DNA of 64,000 nucleotides from Ehrlichia japonica (GTDB lineage: Bacteria; Pseudomonadota; Alphaproteobacteria; Rickettsiales; Anaplasmataceae): contig NZ_CP007474.1 of the NCBI RefSeq assembly GCF_000632845.1, forward strand, positions 1-64,000, in the 5' to 3' direction. Of the stretch, positions 38,230-46,509 are shown one piece after another (the stretch's first letter is position 1; each line of letters begins with the position of its first letter). The notes beneath the pieces were generated by a model that saw only the letters and a list, made by a program, of their open reading frames with translations, was not told the origin of the DNA and searched no databases. The translations under genes were made by a program, and so were the position numbers.

Positions 38230-39045
38230 ATGAATTACAAAAAATTTATTATAGGTGTTGCATTGAGTACATTGCTTTCTTTTTTACCTTATAGTTCTTT
38301 TTCTAGTACAAACATTCCTGAGGGAGGGAATGGGCTTTACGTAGGTACTCAGTATAAAGTTGGTGTTCCTAATTTTAGTGATTTTTCAGCACAAGAAACA
38401 CTTCCTGGACTTACAAAGAGGATTTTTGCTTTAGGTTTTACCGAATCTGATATTACTACTCATTCTGGTTTTAAACAAGTGTATAACCCTACATATGCAA
38501 GTAATTTTGCTGGTTTTAGTGGTGTTATCGGGTATTATGTTGACGATTTTAGAATAGAATTTGAAGGTTCGTATGAAAGTTTTGAGCCTGAAAGACAATG
38601 GTATCCTGAAGGAAGCGAAAGTTACAAATTTTTTGCTTTATCTCGTGCTGATACTATGGCAGATAATAAATTTATAGTGCTAGAAAACAATGGAGTTATG
38701 AATAAGTCTCTTAATGTGAACTTTTGTTATGATGTTGCGCATGGTCAGGTTCCTTTGGCACCGTATGTATGTGCTGGTGTTGGTGCAGATTATATAAAGT
38801 TTTTAGGCAGATCCTTACCTAAGTTTTCTTATCAAGTTAAGTTTGGTGTTAACTATCCTGTCAGTGTTAATATTATGTTGTTTGGTGGAGGTTACTACCA
38901 TAGGGTTGTAGGTAACAAATATGAGAGAGTAGAAATAGCTTATCATCCTTCTGCTTTTACTGATGTTCCTAAAACTACCTCAGCTTCTGCTACTTTAGGT
39001 ACTGACTATTTTGGTTGGGAAGTTGGTATGAGGTTTGCACTGTAG
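38230..39045 (+). CDS. OMP-1/P28 family outer membrane protein, paralog 1
   Basis: 271-residue member of the surface antigen msp4 family, predicted beta-barrel porin-like protein. The signal peptide runs to about residue 26 (LLSFLPYSSFSS). Family blocks are GLYVGTQYKVGVPNFSDFSAQET, GFSGVIGYYVDDFRIEFEGSYESF, PYVCAGVGADYI, and FGWEVGMRFAL at the C-terminus. It is the only plus-strand member and faces paralog 2, at the secA side of the locus. It is diverged from all the others and so not part of the recent amplification. Confidence 0.93.
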   Translation: MNYKKFIIGVALSTLLSFLPYSSFSSTNIPEGGNGLYVGTQYKVGVPNFSDFSAQETLPGLTKRIFALGFTESDITTHSGFKQVYNPTYASNFAGFSGVIGYYVDDFRIEFEGSYESFEPERQWYPEGSESYKFFALSRADTMADNKFIVLENNGVMNKSLNVNFCYDVAHGQVPLAPYVCAGVGADYIKFLGRSLPKFSYQVKFGVNYPVSVNIMLFGGGYYHRVVGNKYERVEIAYHPSAFTDVPKTTSASATLGTDYFGWEVGMRFAL

Positions 39046-39495
39046 GATTTTATTATTAAGTATAAATTTCTTGTAATTTCTATTGTGGGGAATTAGGTGA
39101 TAGTTTTCCTATTTTAGTTTATACCACGCTAATTTCTTACGTAATCATAGTGTATTTAAAGTCCTGATTATTTTTGTTCCGCTACAGTTATGCTTTTGTA
39201 TGGCTGTAGTTACGGAAAATGCCAAGTGACACACTGTTGTTTTTGAATAAAGGGGCTGTCAGTAAAATAAATTTGAAGATTGATGAAGTATATTAGTGAT
39301 TTTTTGGCATTAGATCTACAATTACTTTAACTAATAAGCAGCATTATAGAATTCCCACTAGTTTAGGCTAACAATTACAATGTATGTAGTAAAAACTAAT
39401 TTATAAGGACAGTGTAATTGTTAGCATATTTGTAATAGTGCAAATCTAGCTTTTATCTTATATACAAAACTACTTAAACAACATGTATTACTAAA
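39046..39495. other. Convergent gap between paralogs 1 and 2
   Basis: 450 bases with no gene. It includes a hairpin-like CTACAG/CTGTAG pair at 39182-39209 and a striking 13-bp perfect inverted repeat at 39367-39425 (listed separately). Confidence 0.45.
39367..39425. repeat. 13-bp perfect inverted repeat
   Basis: GCTAACAATTACA (39367-39379) and TGTAATTGTTAGC (39413-39425) are exact reverse complements separated by 33 bases. It lies 70 bases downstream of the paralog 2 stop, in a convergent gap. It may act as a bidirectional transcription barrier or be a relic of a small mobile element. No flanking target duplication is evident. Confidence 0.6.
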
Positions 39496-40326
39496 TTAGA
39501 AGGCAAACCTTCCTCCAAGTTCTATGCCAAAATGGCATACGTTTAGTGTTACTATTGCAAAGTGGTTTCCTGCAAGAGTTGATCCACTAGGTACTATAGC
39601 AGGAATATCTTTAAATTCATTCCCTATTACTTTATGGAAGTGTCCACCGACAAACACAGAAGCTTCTGGACTTATAGAATAACTTAAGCCTAATTTTCCT
39701 TGGTAAGAAATCTTAGGATTTGTAGTTTCAAACATAGATACTAAGTCAGTACCAATACCAGCACATATGTAAGGAGAGAAAGGTATTCCCTCTGTTGTTA
39801 CATCATAACATGCATTTAGCATAAATGATATATCAGCTAAACCTTCATTTTTTAGCACAACAAATTTGTGTTCTGTAATTGTGTCCTGTTGAGACAAAGC
39901 GTAATATCTATGAGCTTCATTCTTGTAGTTATTACCCTGATTTTTAACATCAAATGTTTCATAAGACACTTCAAACTCTACTCTTGGACCATCCATTGAA
40001 TAACCAATAGCTCCTGCAAAGCCTAAAAATGGGTTATTTTCGTACTTGAATGAATAATTTGAAATTGTGAATACATTTGTTGGACTAGAACTAGATATTG
40101 CAGACCCATCCCAATCTTGTTTTAAGCCAAATATTTTAGCTGTTGCATTTTTTTCTTCTTTAGCTGAGAGTACTCCAAAATGAGAAGCACTTGGCATATA
40201 TTTTCCACTAATATAGAAATTACCACTAGCATTACTATCCTGTATTGGATCAGAAAATGATATTCCAGGTAAGAAAGATATTAATGATATTAGTGCACTT
40301 TTTATAAAAATTCTTTTGCAATTCAT
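39496..40326 (-). CDS. OMP-1/P28 family outer membrane protein, paralog 2
   Basis: Start at ATG 40326 gives 276 residues (MNCKRIFIKSALISLIS) with a signal peptide ending near GISFSD; an in-frame extension to 40383 lacks support. It belongs to the same subgroup as the six-copy array (NGNFYISGKYMPSASHFG-type block, FKYENNPFLGFAGAIGYSMDGPRVEFEVSYETFDVKNQGNNYKNEAHRYYAL). Its variable segments are its own. From memory, the segment SAISSSSPTNVFTISNYSF resembles the main mammalian-stage P28 of E. chaffeensis; this is unverified. Confidence 0.95.
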   Translation of the reverse strand: MNCKRIFIKSALISLISFLPGISFSDPIQDSNASGNFYISGKYMPSASHFGVLSAKEEKNATAKIFGLKQDWDGSAISSSSPTNVFTISNYSFKYENNPFLGFAGAIGYSMDGPRVEFEVSYETFDVKNQGNNYKNEAHRYYALSQQDTITEHKFVVLKNEGLADISFMLNACYDVTTEGIPFSPYICAGIGTDLVSMFETTNPKISYQGKLGLSYSISPEASVFVGGHFHKVIGNEFKDIPAIVPSGSTLAGNHFAIVTLNVCHFGIELGGRFAF

Positions 40327-40354
40327 ACATAACCTAATAGTGACAAATAAATTA

Positions 40355-40383
40355 ACAATAGTAGAACTATAAAATAAAAGCAA
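40355..40383 (-). promoter_or_regulatory. Promoter-like element of paralog 2
   Basis: On the minus strand TTGCTT, 17 bases, TATTGT, ending 28 bases before the ATG. The same arrangement occurs upstream of paralogs 3-9. Confidence 0.6.
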
Positions 40384-40554
40384 GTCTGAATATAGATTTT
40401 GGTGTAAAATATCGGTTACTTTTGTAAGAAAAATTTAATATATTATGCAAAATTGTAATAATGGGGTGTGCTTTGTTCTAAACATCTTATGTGTACATAA
40501 TTTTGTGTAAAAATAGTAAAAGAATATAATGGATTTTGCTTTAGTAAGTTTTGT

Positions 40555-40620
40555 CCCCCCCCCCCCTATTATTGCTACATTCTTTTGCCACTATTTTCTT
40601 TTTTTGTCTGCAGCAATAAT
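40555..40620 (-). repeat. G12 tract and adjacent inverted repeat, gap 2/3
   Basis: Twelve C at 40555-40566 (G12 on the coding strand), followed by ATTATTGCT (40568-40576) and its exact complement AGCAATAAT (40612-40620). The tract is about 230 bases upstream of the paralog 2 start and just past the end of paralog 3. The gap (40327-40663) holds no gene. The same module recurs in the next five gaps. Confidence 0.85.
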
Positions 40621-40663
40621 GAAAATAATTTTAGATCATTTTTAACATGTGGCAACAACAAAA

Positions 40664-41500
40664 TTAGAAGCTAAACCTTCCTCCAAGTTCTATTCCAAAA
40701 TGACATACACTTAGTGTTACTATTGCCATATCTGGAGTTGCCGTTGATGAAGCAAACGCTTTAAGGGTAGGGATGTCTTTGAATTCACTTCCTATAACTT
40801 TATGAAAATGCCCACCAACAAATACAGAAGCTTCAGGACTTATAGAATAACTTAAGCCTAATTTTCCTTGATAAGAAATTTTAGGATTTGTAGTCTCAAA
40901 CATAGATACTAAATCAGTACCGATACCTGCACATATGTAAGGAGAAAAAGGTATTCCATCTGTTATTATATCATAGCACGCATTTAGCATAAATGATATA
41001 TCAAGTAATCCTTCGCTTTTTAGTAGAACATATTTGTTTGATGCAGGTTTGGTGGTGCCATCTTCTCGACCTAAAGCACAGTATTTATGAGCATCGTTTT
41101 TATAATTATTACCCTGATTTTTAACATCAAATGTTTCATAAGACACTTCAAACTCTACTCTTGGACCACCCATTGAATAACCAATAGCTCCTGCAAAGCC
41201 TAAAAATGGGTTATTTTCATATTTAAATGAATAACCTTTATTTTTAAAATCATCATCAGTATGTGCTGATGCTCCTACACCTGTCCAATCTTGTTTTAAC
41301 CCGTATAATACTACAGTAGGATTTTTTTCCTCTTTAGCTGAAAATACTCCAAAGTGAGAAGCACTTGGCATATATTTTCCACTAATATAGAAGTTACCAT
41401 TAGTGCTACTATCCTGTACTGGATCAGAGAATGACACTCCGGGTAGAAAGGACATTAATGATATTAATGCTGTTGTCATAAAAATTTTTTTGCAATTCAT
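40664..41500 (-). CDS. OMP-1/P28 outer membrane protein, paralog 3 (array copy)
   Basis: 278 residues from ATG 41500, which has AGGTG eight bases upstream; an in-frame GTG three codons earlier falls within that site. The signal peptide ends near GVSFSD. Variable segment 1 reads DWTGVGASAHTDDDFKNKG, variable segment 2 GREDGTTKPASNKYV. The rest matches copies 4-8 almost residue for residue (FKYENNPFLGFAGAIGYS, PYICAGIGTDLVSMFETTNPK, CHFGIELGGRFSF). Segment 2 resembles copy 8. Confidence 0.95.
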   Translation of the reverse strand: MNCKKIFMTTALISLMSFLPGVSFSDPVQDSSTNGNFYISGKYMPSASHFGVFSAKEEKNPTVVLYGLKQDWTGVGASAHTDDDFKNKGYSFKYENNPFLGFAGAIGYSMGGPRVEFEVSYETFDVKNQGNNYKNDAHKYCALGREDGTTKPASNKYVLLKSEGLLDISFMLNACYDIITDGIPFSPYICAGIGTDLVSMFETTNPKISYQGKLGLSYSISPEASVFVGGHFHKVIGSEFKDIPTLKAFASSTATPDMAIVTLSVCHFGIELGGRFSF

Positions 41501-41531
41501 ATTACACACCTAAAATAATGAAAATAAGCTA

Positions 41532-41560
41532 ACAATAGTGGAAGTATAAGGTAAATGCAA
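41532..41560 (-). promoter_or_regulatory. Promoter-like element of paralog 3
   Basis: TTGCAT, 17 bases, TATTGT on the minus strand, 31 bases before the ATG. Identical boxes are found upstream of paralogs 4-8. Confidence 0.6.
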
Positions 41561-41731
41561 GCTAGAAGGTAACTTTTTACGAAAAATATCTGTGATTATT
41601 GTAAGAAAAATTTAATATATTATGCAAAATTGTAATAATGGGATGTGCTTTGTTCTAAACATCTTATGTGTACATAATTTTATGTAAAAATAGTAAAAGA
41701 ATATAATGGATTTTGCTTTAGTAAGTTTTGT

Positions 41732-41797
41732 CCCCCCCCCCCCTATTATTGCTACATTCTTTTGCCACTATTTTCTTTTTTTGTCTGCAGCAATAAT
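41732..41797 (-). repeat. G12 tract and inverted repeat, gap 3/4
   Basis: Exactly 12 C at 41732-41743, followed by the ATTATTGCT/AGCAATAAT stem as in the other array gaps. Seven T between the arms (TTTTTTTG). The gap 41501-41840 has no gene. Confidence 0.85.
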
Positions 41798-41840
41798 GAA
41801 AATAATTTTAGATCATTTTTAACATGTGGCAACAATAAAA

Positions 41841-42677
41841 TTAGAAGCTAAACCTTCCTCCAAGTTCTATTCCAAAATGACATACACTTAGTGTTACTAT
41901 TGCCATATCTGGAGTTGCTGGTGATGTAGTAAAAGCTTTAAGAGTAGGAATGTCTTTAAATTCACTTCCTATAACTTTATGAAAATGCCCACCAACAAAT
42001 ACAGAAGCTTCAGGACTTATAGAATAACTTAAGCCTAATTTTCCTTGATAAGAAATTTTAGGGTTTGTAGTTTCAAACATAGATACTAAATCAGTACCAA
42101 TACCTGCACATATGTAAGGAGAAAAAGGTATTCCATCTGTTATTATATCATAGCACGCATTTAGCATAAATGATATATCAAGTAATCCTTCGCTTTTCAG
42201 TAGAACATATTTGCTTGCTGTAGGTTTGTTGCTGCCATCTTGTTGGGTTAAAGCACAGTATTTATGAGCATCGTTTTTATAATTATTACCCTGATTTTTA
42301 ACATCAAATGTTTCATAAGACACTTCAAACTCTACTCTTGGACCACCCATTGAATAACCAATAGCGCCTGCAAAACCCAAGAAGGGGTTATTTTCATATT
42401 TAAATGAATAACCTTTATTATTAAAATCATCATCACTATGTGTTGATTTTCCTACACCTTCCCAATTTTGTTTTAACCCGTATAATACTACAGTAGGACT
42501 TTTTTCCTCTTTAGCTGAAAATACTCCAAAGTGAGAAGCACTTGGCATATATTTTCCACTAATATAGAAGTTACCATTAGTGCTACTATCCTGTACTGGA
42601 TCAGAGAATGACACTCCGGGTAGAAAGGACATTAATGATATTAATGCTGTTGTTATAAAAATTTTTTTGCAATTCAT
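41841..42677 (-). CDS. OMP-1/P28 outer membrane protein, paralog 4 (array copy)
   Basis: 278 residues from ATG 42677, same ribosome binding site as the other copies. Variable segment 1 is NWEGVGKSTHSDDDFNNKG and segment 2 is TQQDGSNKPTASKYV. It also has its own third difference, LKAFTTSPATPDMA, where the others read LKAFASSTATPDMA. The NWEGV motif is shared only with copy 6 and the THSDDDF stretch only with copy 8, a mosaic pattern expected from gene conversion. Confidence 0.95.
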   Translation of the reverse strand: MNCKKIFITTALISLMSFLPGVSFSDPVQDSSTNGNFYISGKYMPSASHFGVFSAKEEKSPTVVLYGLKQNWEGVGKSTHSDDDFNNKGYSFKYENNPFLGFAGAIGYSMGGPRVEFEVSYETFDVKNQGNNYKNDAHKYCALTQQDGSNKPTASKYVLLKSEGLLDISFMLNACYDIITDGIPFSPYICAGIGTDLVSMFETTNPKISYQGKLGLSYSISPEASVFVGGHFHKVIGSEFKDIPTLKAFTTSPATPDMAIVTLSVCHFGIELGGRFSF

Positions 42678-42708
42678 ATTACACACCTAAAATAGTGAAA
42701 ATAAGCTA

Positions 42709-42737
42709 ACAATAGTGGAAGTATAAGGTAAATGCAA
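42709..42737 (-). promoter_or_regulatory. Promoter-like element of paralog 4
   Basis: TTGCAT, 17 bases, TATTGT on the minus strand, 31 bases before the ATG. Confidence 0.6.
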
Positions 42738-42908
42738 GCTAGAAGGTAACTTTTTACGAAAAATATCTGTGATTATTGTAAGAAAAATTTAATATATTAT
42801 GCAAAATTGTAATAATGGAGTGTACTTTATTCTAAACATCTTATGTGTGCATAATTTTGTGTAAAAATAGTAAAAGAATATAATGGATTTTGCTTTAGTA
42901 AGTTTTGT

Positions 42909-42973
42909 CCCCCCCCCCCCTATTATTGCTACATTCTTTTGCCACTATTTTCTTTTTTGTCTGCAGCAATAAT
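42909..42973 (-). repeat. G12 tract and inverted repeat, gap 4/5
   Basis: Twelve C at 42909-42920 followed by the same stem. The T run between the arms has six T, one fewer than in gaps 2/3, 3/4, 5/6 and 7/8, a detail shared with gap 6/7. The gap 42678-43016 has no gene. Confidence 0.85.
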
Positions 42974-43016
42974 GAAAATAATTTTAGATCATTTTTAACA
43001 TGTGGCAACAACAAAA

Positions 43017-43856
43017 TTAGAAGCTAAACCTTCCTCCAAGTTCTATTCCAAAATGACATACACTTAGTGTTACTATTGCCATATCTGGAGTTGCCGTTGA
43101 TGAAGCAAACGCTTTAAGGGTAGGGATGTCTTTAAATTCACTTCCTATAACTTTATGAAAATGCCCACCAACAAATACAGAAGCTTCAGGACTTATAGAA
43201 TAACTTAAGCCTAATTTTCCTTGATAGGAGATTTTAGGATTTGTAGTTTCAAACATAGATACTAAGTCAGTACCAATACCTGCACATATGTAAGGAGAAA
43301 AAGGTATCCCATCTGTTATTATATCATAACATGCATTTAGCATAAATGATATATCAAGTAGTCCTTCGTTCTTTAGTAGAACATATTTGTCTTTTGTAGC
43401 GCTGCTGCTGCTGGTAGCTTGTTGATCTAAAGCACAGTATTTATGAGCATCGTTTTTATAATTATTACCCTGATTTTTAACATCAAATGTTTCATAAGAC
43501 ACTTCAAACTCTACTCTTGGACCACCCATTGAATAACCAATAGCTCCTGCAAAGCCCAGAAAGGGGTTATTTTCATATTTAAATGAATAACCTTTATTAT
43601 TAAAATCATTATCATTATGTGCTGATGCTCCTACACCTGTCCAATCTTGTTTTAACCCGTATAATGCTGCAGTAGGACTTTTTTCCTCTTTAGCTGAAAA
43701 TACTCCAAAGTGAGAAGCACTTGGCATATATTTTCCACTAATATAGAAGTTACCATTAGTGCTACTATCCTGTACTGGATCAGAGAATGACACTCCAGGT
43801 AGAAGGGACATTAATGATATTAATGCTGTTGTTATAAAAATTTTTTTGCAATTCAT
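43017..43856 (-). CDS. OMP-1/P28 outer membrane protein, paralog 5 (array copy)
   Basis: 279 residues from ATG 43856, one residue longer than the other copies because of an extra Ser in variable segment 2 (DQQATSSSSATKDKYV). Segment 1, DWTGVGASAHNDNDFNNKG, is identical to copy 7. The signal peptide has SLLPGV, shared only with copy 7, where the others have SFLPGV. Copies 5 and 7 are thus the closest pair, consistent with a two-gene duplication. Confidence 0.95.
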   Translation of the reverse strand: MNCKKIFITTALISLMSLLPGVSFSDPVQDSSTNGNFYISGKYMPSASHFGVFSAKEEKSPTAALYGLKQDWTGVGASAHNDNDFNNKGYSFKYENNPFLGFAGAIGYSMGGPRVEFEVSYETFDVKNQGNNYKNDAHKYCALDQQATSSSSATKDKYVLLKNEGLLDISFMLNACYDIITDGIPFSPYICAGIGTDLVSMFETTNPKISYQGKLGLSYSISPEASVFVGGHFHKVIGSEFKDIPTLKAFASSTATPDMAIVTLSVCHFGIELGGRFSF

Positions 43857-43888
43857 ATTACACACCTAAAAATAGTGAAAATAAGCTA

Positions 43889-43917
43889 ACAATAGTAGAA
43901 GTGTAAGGTAAATGCAA
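43889..43917 (-). promoter_or_regulatory. Promoter-like element of paralog 5
   Basis: TTGCAT, 17 bases, TATTGT. The spacer contains TACACTTCTAC, a variant shared with copy 7 only, against TATACTTCCAC elsewhere. Confidence 0.6.
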
Positions 43918-44074
43918 GCTAGAAGGTAGCTTTTTACGAAAAATATCTGTGATTATTGTAAGAAAAATTTAATATATTATGTAAAATTGTAATAATGGGG
44001 TGTACCTTGTTCTAAACACCTTGTGTGTAAAAATAGTAAAAGAATATAATGGATTTTGCTTTAGTAAGTTTTGT

Positions 44075-44140
44075 CCCCCCCCCCCCTATTATTGCTACAT
44101 TCTTTTGCCACTATTTTCTTTTTTTGTCTGCAGCAATAAT
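44075..44140 (-). repeat. G12 tract and inverted repeat, gap 5/6
   Basis: Twelve C at 44075-44086 with the same stem and seven T. Gaps 5/6, 6/7 and 7/8 share a shortened AACACCTTGTGTGTAAAAATAG stretch that lacks about 13 bases present in gaps 2/3 to 4/5. The gap 43857-44183 holds no gene. Confidence 0.85.
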
Positions 44141-44183
44141 GAAAATAATTTTAGATCATTTTTAACATGTGGCAACAACAAAA

Positions 44184-45020
44184 TTAGAAGCTAAACCTTC
44201 CTCCAAGTTCTATTCCAAAATGACATACACTTAGTGTTACTATTGCCATATCTGGAGTTGCCGTTGATGAAGCAAACGCTTTAAGGGTAGGGATGTCTTT
44301 AAATTCACTTCCTATAACTTTATGAAAATGCCCACCAACAAATACAGAAGCTTCAGGACTTATAGAATAACTTAAGCCTAATTTTCCTTGATAAGAAATT
44401 TTAGGATTTGTAGTTTCAAACATAGATACTAAATCAGTACCAATACCTGCACATATGTAAGGAGAAAAAGGTATTCCATCTGTTATTATATCATAGCACG
44501 CATTTAGCATAAATGATATATCAAGTAATCCTTCGCTTTTTAGTAGAACGTAGGTATTTGCTTTCGCTTTACCAGAATTATCTTGTTGACCTAAAGCACA
44601 GTATTTATGAGCATCGTTTTTATAATTATTACCCTGATTTTTAACATCAAATGTTTCATAAGACACTTCAAACTCTACTCTTGGACCACCCATTGAGTAA
44701 CCAATAGCTCCTGCAAAACCCAAGAAGGGGTTATTTTCATATTTAAATGAATAACCTTTATTATTAAAATCATTATCATTATGTGCTGATGCTCTTACAC
44801 CTTCCCAATTTTGTTTTAACCCGTATAATGCTACAGTAGGATTTTTTTCCTCTTTAGCTGAAAATACTCCAAAGTGAGAAGCACTTGGCATATATTTTCC
44901 ACTAATATAGAAGTTACCATTAGTGCTACTATCCTGTACTGGATCAGAGAATGACACTCCGGGTAGAAAGGACATTAATGATATTAATGCTGTTGTTATA
45001 AAAATTTTTTTGCAATTCAT
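44184..45020 (-). CDS. OMP-1/P28 outer membrane protein, paralog 6 (array copy)
   Basis: 278 residues from ATG 45020. Variable segment 1, NWEGVRASAHNDNDFNNKG, joins the first half of copy 4 (NWEGV) to the second half of copies 5 and 7 (ASAHNDNDF), a clear mosaic. Segment 2, GQQDNSGKAKANTYV, is unique to this copy. All remaining blocks match the array consensus. Confidence 0.95.
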   Translation of the reverse strand: MNCKKIFITTALISLMSFLPGVSFSDPVQDSSTNGNFYISGKYMPSASHFGVFSAKEEKNPTVALYGLKQNWEGVRASAHNDNDFNNKGYSFKYENNPFLGFAGAIGYSMGGPRVEFEVSYETFDVKNQGNNYKNDAHKYCALGQQDNSGKAKANTYVLLKSEGLLDISFMLNACYDIITDGIPFSPYICAGIGTDLVSMFETTNPKISYQGKLGLSYSISPEASVFVGGHFHKVIGSEFKDIPTLKAFASSTATPDMAIVTLSVCHFGIELGGRFSF

Positions 45021-45051
45021 ATTACACACCTAAAATAGTGAAAATAAGCTA

Positions 45052-45080
45052 ACAATAGTGGAAGTATAAGGTAAATGCAA
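45052..45080 (-). promoter_or_regulatory. Promoter-like element of paralog 6
   Basis: TTGCAT, 17 bases, TATTGT on the minus strand, 31 bases before the ATG. Confidence 0.6.
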
Positions 45081-45237
45081 GCTAGAAGGTAACTTTTTAC
45101 GAAAAATATCTGTGATTATTGTAAGAAAAATTTAATATATTATGTAAAATTGTAATAATGGGGTGTACCTTGTTCTAAACACCTTGTGTGTAAAAATAGT
45201 AAAAGAATATAATGGATTTTGCTTTAGTAAGTTTTGT

Positions 45238-45302
45238 CCCCCCCCCCCCTATTATTGCTACATTCTTTTGCCACTATTTTCTTTTTTGTCTGCAGCAATA
45301 AT
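45238..45302 (-). repeat. G12 tract and inverted repeat, gap 6/7
   Basis: Twelve C at 45238-45249 and the same stem, with six T between the arms as in gap 4/5. The gap 45021-45345 holds no gene. Confidence 0.85.
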
Positions 45303-45345
45303 GAAAATAATTTTAGATCATTTTTAACATGTGGCAACAACAAAA

Positions 45346-46182
45346 TTAGAAGCTAAACCTTCCTCCAAGTTCTATTCCAAAATGACATACACTTAGTGTT
45401 ACTATTGCCATATCTGGAGTTGCTGTTGATGAAGCAAAAGCCTTAAGAGTAGGGATGTCTTTAAATTCACTTCCTATAACTTTATGAAAATGCCCACCAA
45501 CAAATACAGAAGCTTCTGGACTTATAGAATAACTTAAGCCTAATTTTCCTTGATAGGAGATTTTAGGATTTGTAGTTTCAAACATAGATACTAAGTCAGT
45601 ACCAATACCTGCACATATGTAAGGAGAAAAAGGTATCCCATCTGTTATTATATCATAGCACGCATTTAGCATAAATGATATATCAAGTAATCCTTCGCTT
45701 TTTAGTAGAACATATTTGTTTGCTGTAGCGCTGCTGCTGGTAGCTTGTTGATCTAAAGCACAGTATTTATGGGCATCGTTTTTATAGTTATTACCCTGAT
45801 TTTTAACATCAAATGTTTCATAAGATACTTCAAACTCTACTCTTGGACCACCCATTGAATAACCAATAGCTCCTGCAAAGCCCAGAAAGGGGTTATTTTC
45901 ATATTTAAATGAATAACCTTTATTATTAAAATCATTATCATTATGTGCTGATGCTCCTACACCTGTCCAATCTTGTTTTAACCCGTATAATGCTGCAGTA
46001 GGACTTTTTTCCTCTTTAGCTGAAAATACTCCAAAGTGAGAAGCACTTGGCATATATTTTCCACTAATATAGAAGTTACCATTAGTGCTACTATCCTGTA
46101 CTGGATCAGAGAATGACACTCCAGGTAGAAGGGACATTAATGATATTAATGCTGTTGTTATAAAAATTTTTTTGCAATTCAT
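45346..46182 (-). CDS. OMP-1/P28 outer membrane protein, paralog 7 (array copy)
   Basis: 278 residues from ATG 46182. Segment 1 is identical to copy 5. Segment 2, DQQATSSSATANKYV, differs from copy 5 by one Ser fewer and a few substitutions. A GCTGCTGCTGG run in the plus strand here is one triplet shorter than in copy 5, which suggests slippage in a short Ser-coding repeat as a source of variation. Confidence 0.95.
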   Translation of the reverse strand: MNCKKIFITTALISLMSLLPGVSFSDPVQDSSTNGNFYISGKYMPSASHFGVFSAKEEKSPTAALYGLKQDWTGVGASAHNDNDFNNKGYSFKYENNPFLGFAGAIGYSMGGPRVEFEVSYETFDVKNQGNNYKNDAHKYCALDQQATSSSATANKYVLLKSEGLLDISFMLNACYDIITDGIPFSPYICAGIGTDLVSMFETTNPKISYQGKLGLSYSISPEASVFVGGHFHKVIGSEFKDIPTLKAFASSTATPDMAIVTLSVCHFGIELGGRFSF

Positions 46183-46214
46183 ATTACACACCTAAAAATA
46201 GTGAAAATAAGCTA

Positions 46215-46243
46215 ACAATAGTAGAAGTGTAAGGTAAATGCAA
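46215..46243 (-). promoter_or_regulatory. Promoter-like element of paralog 7
   Basis: TTGCAT, 17 bases, TATTGT with the copy-5-type spacer. Confidence 0.6.
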
Positions 46244-46400
46244 GCTAGAAGGTAGCTTTTTACGAAAAATATCTGTGATTATTGTAAGAAAAATTTAATA
46301 TATTATGTAAAATTGTAATAATGGGGTGTACCTTGTTCTAAACACCTTGTGTGTAAAAATAGTAAAAGAATATAATGGATTTTGCTTTAGTAAGTTTTGT

Positions 46401-46466
46401 CCCCCCCCCCCCTATTATTGCTACATTCTTTTGCCACTATTTTCTTTTTTTGTCTGCAGCAATAAT
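46401..46466 (-). repeat. G12 tract and inverted repeat, gap 7/8
   Basis: Twelve C at 46401-46412 and the same stem with seven T; this gap (46183-46509) is essentially identical to gap 5/6. No tract is found upstream of paralog 8 or 9, so six tracts serve paralogs 2-7. Confidence 0.85.
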
Positions 46467-46509
46467 GAAAATAATTTTAGATCATTTTTAACATGTGGCA
46501 ACAATAAAA

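Noticed and set aside
44000-44194. Plus-strand 64-codon open frame across the G tract in gap 5/6, identical at 46326-46520
   Set aside because: It exists only because the gaps are copies of each other, and it is lost in gaps 4/5 and 6/7 through a one-T difference. It has no ribosome binding site and reads through the C12 run as Pro.
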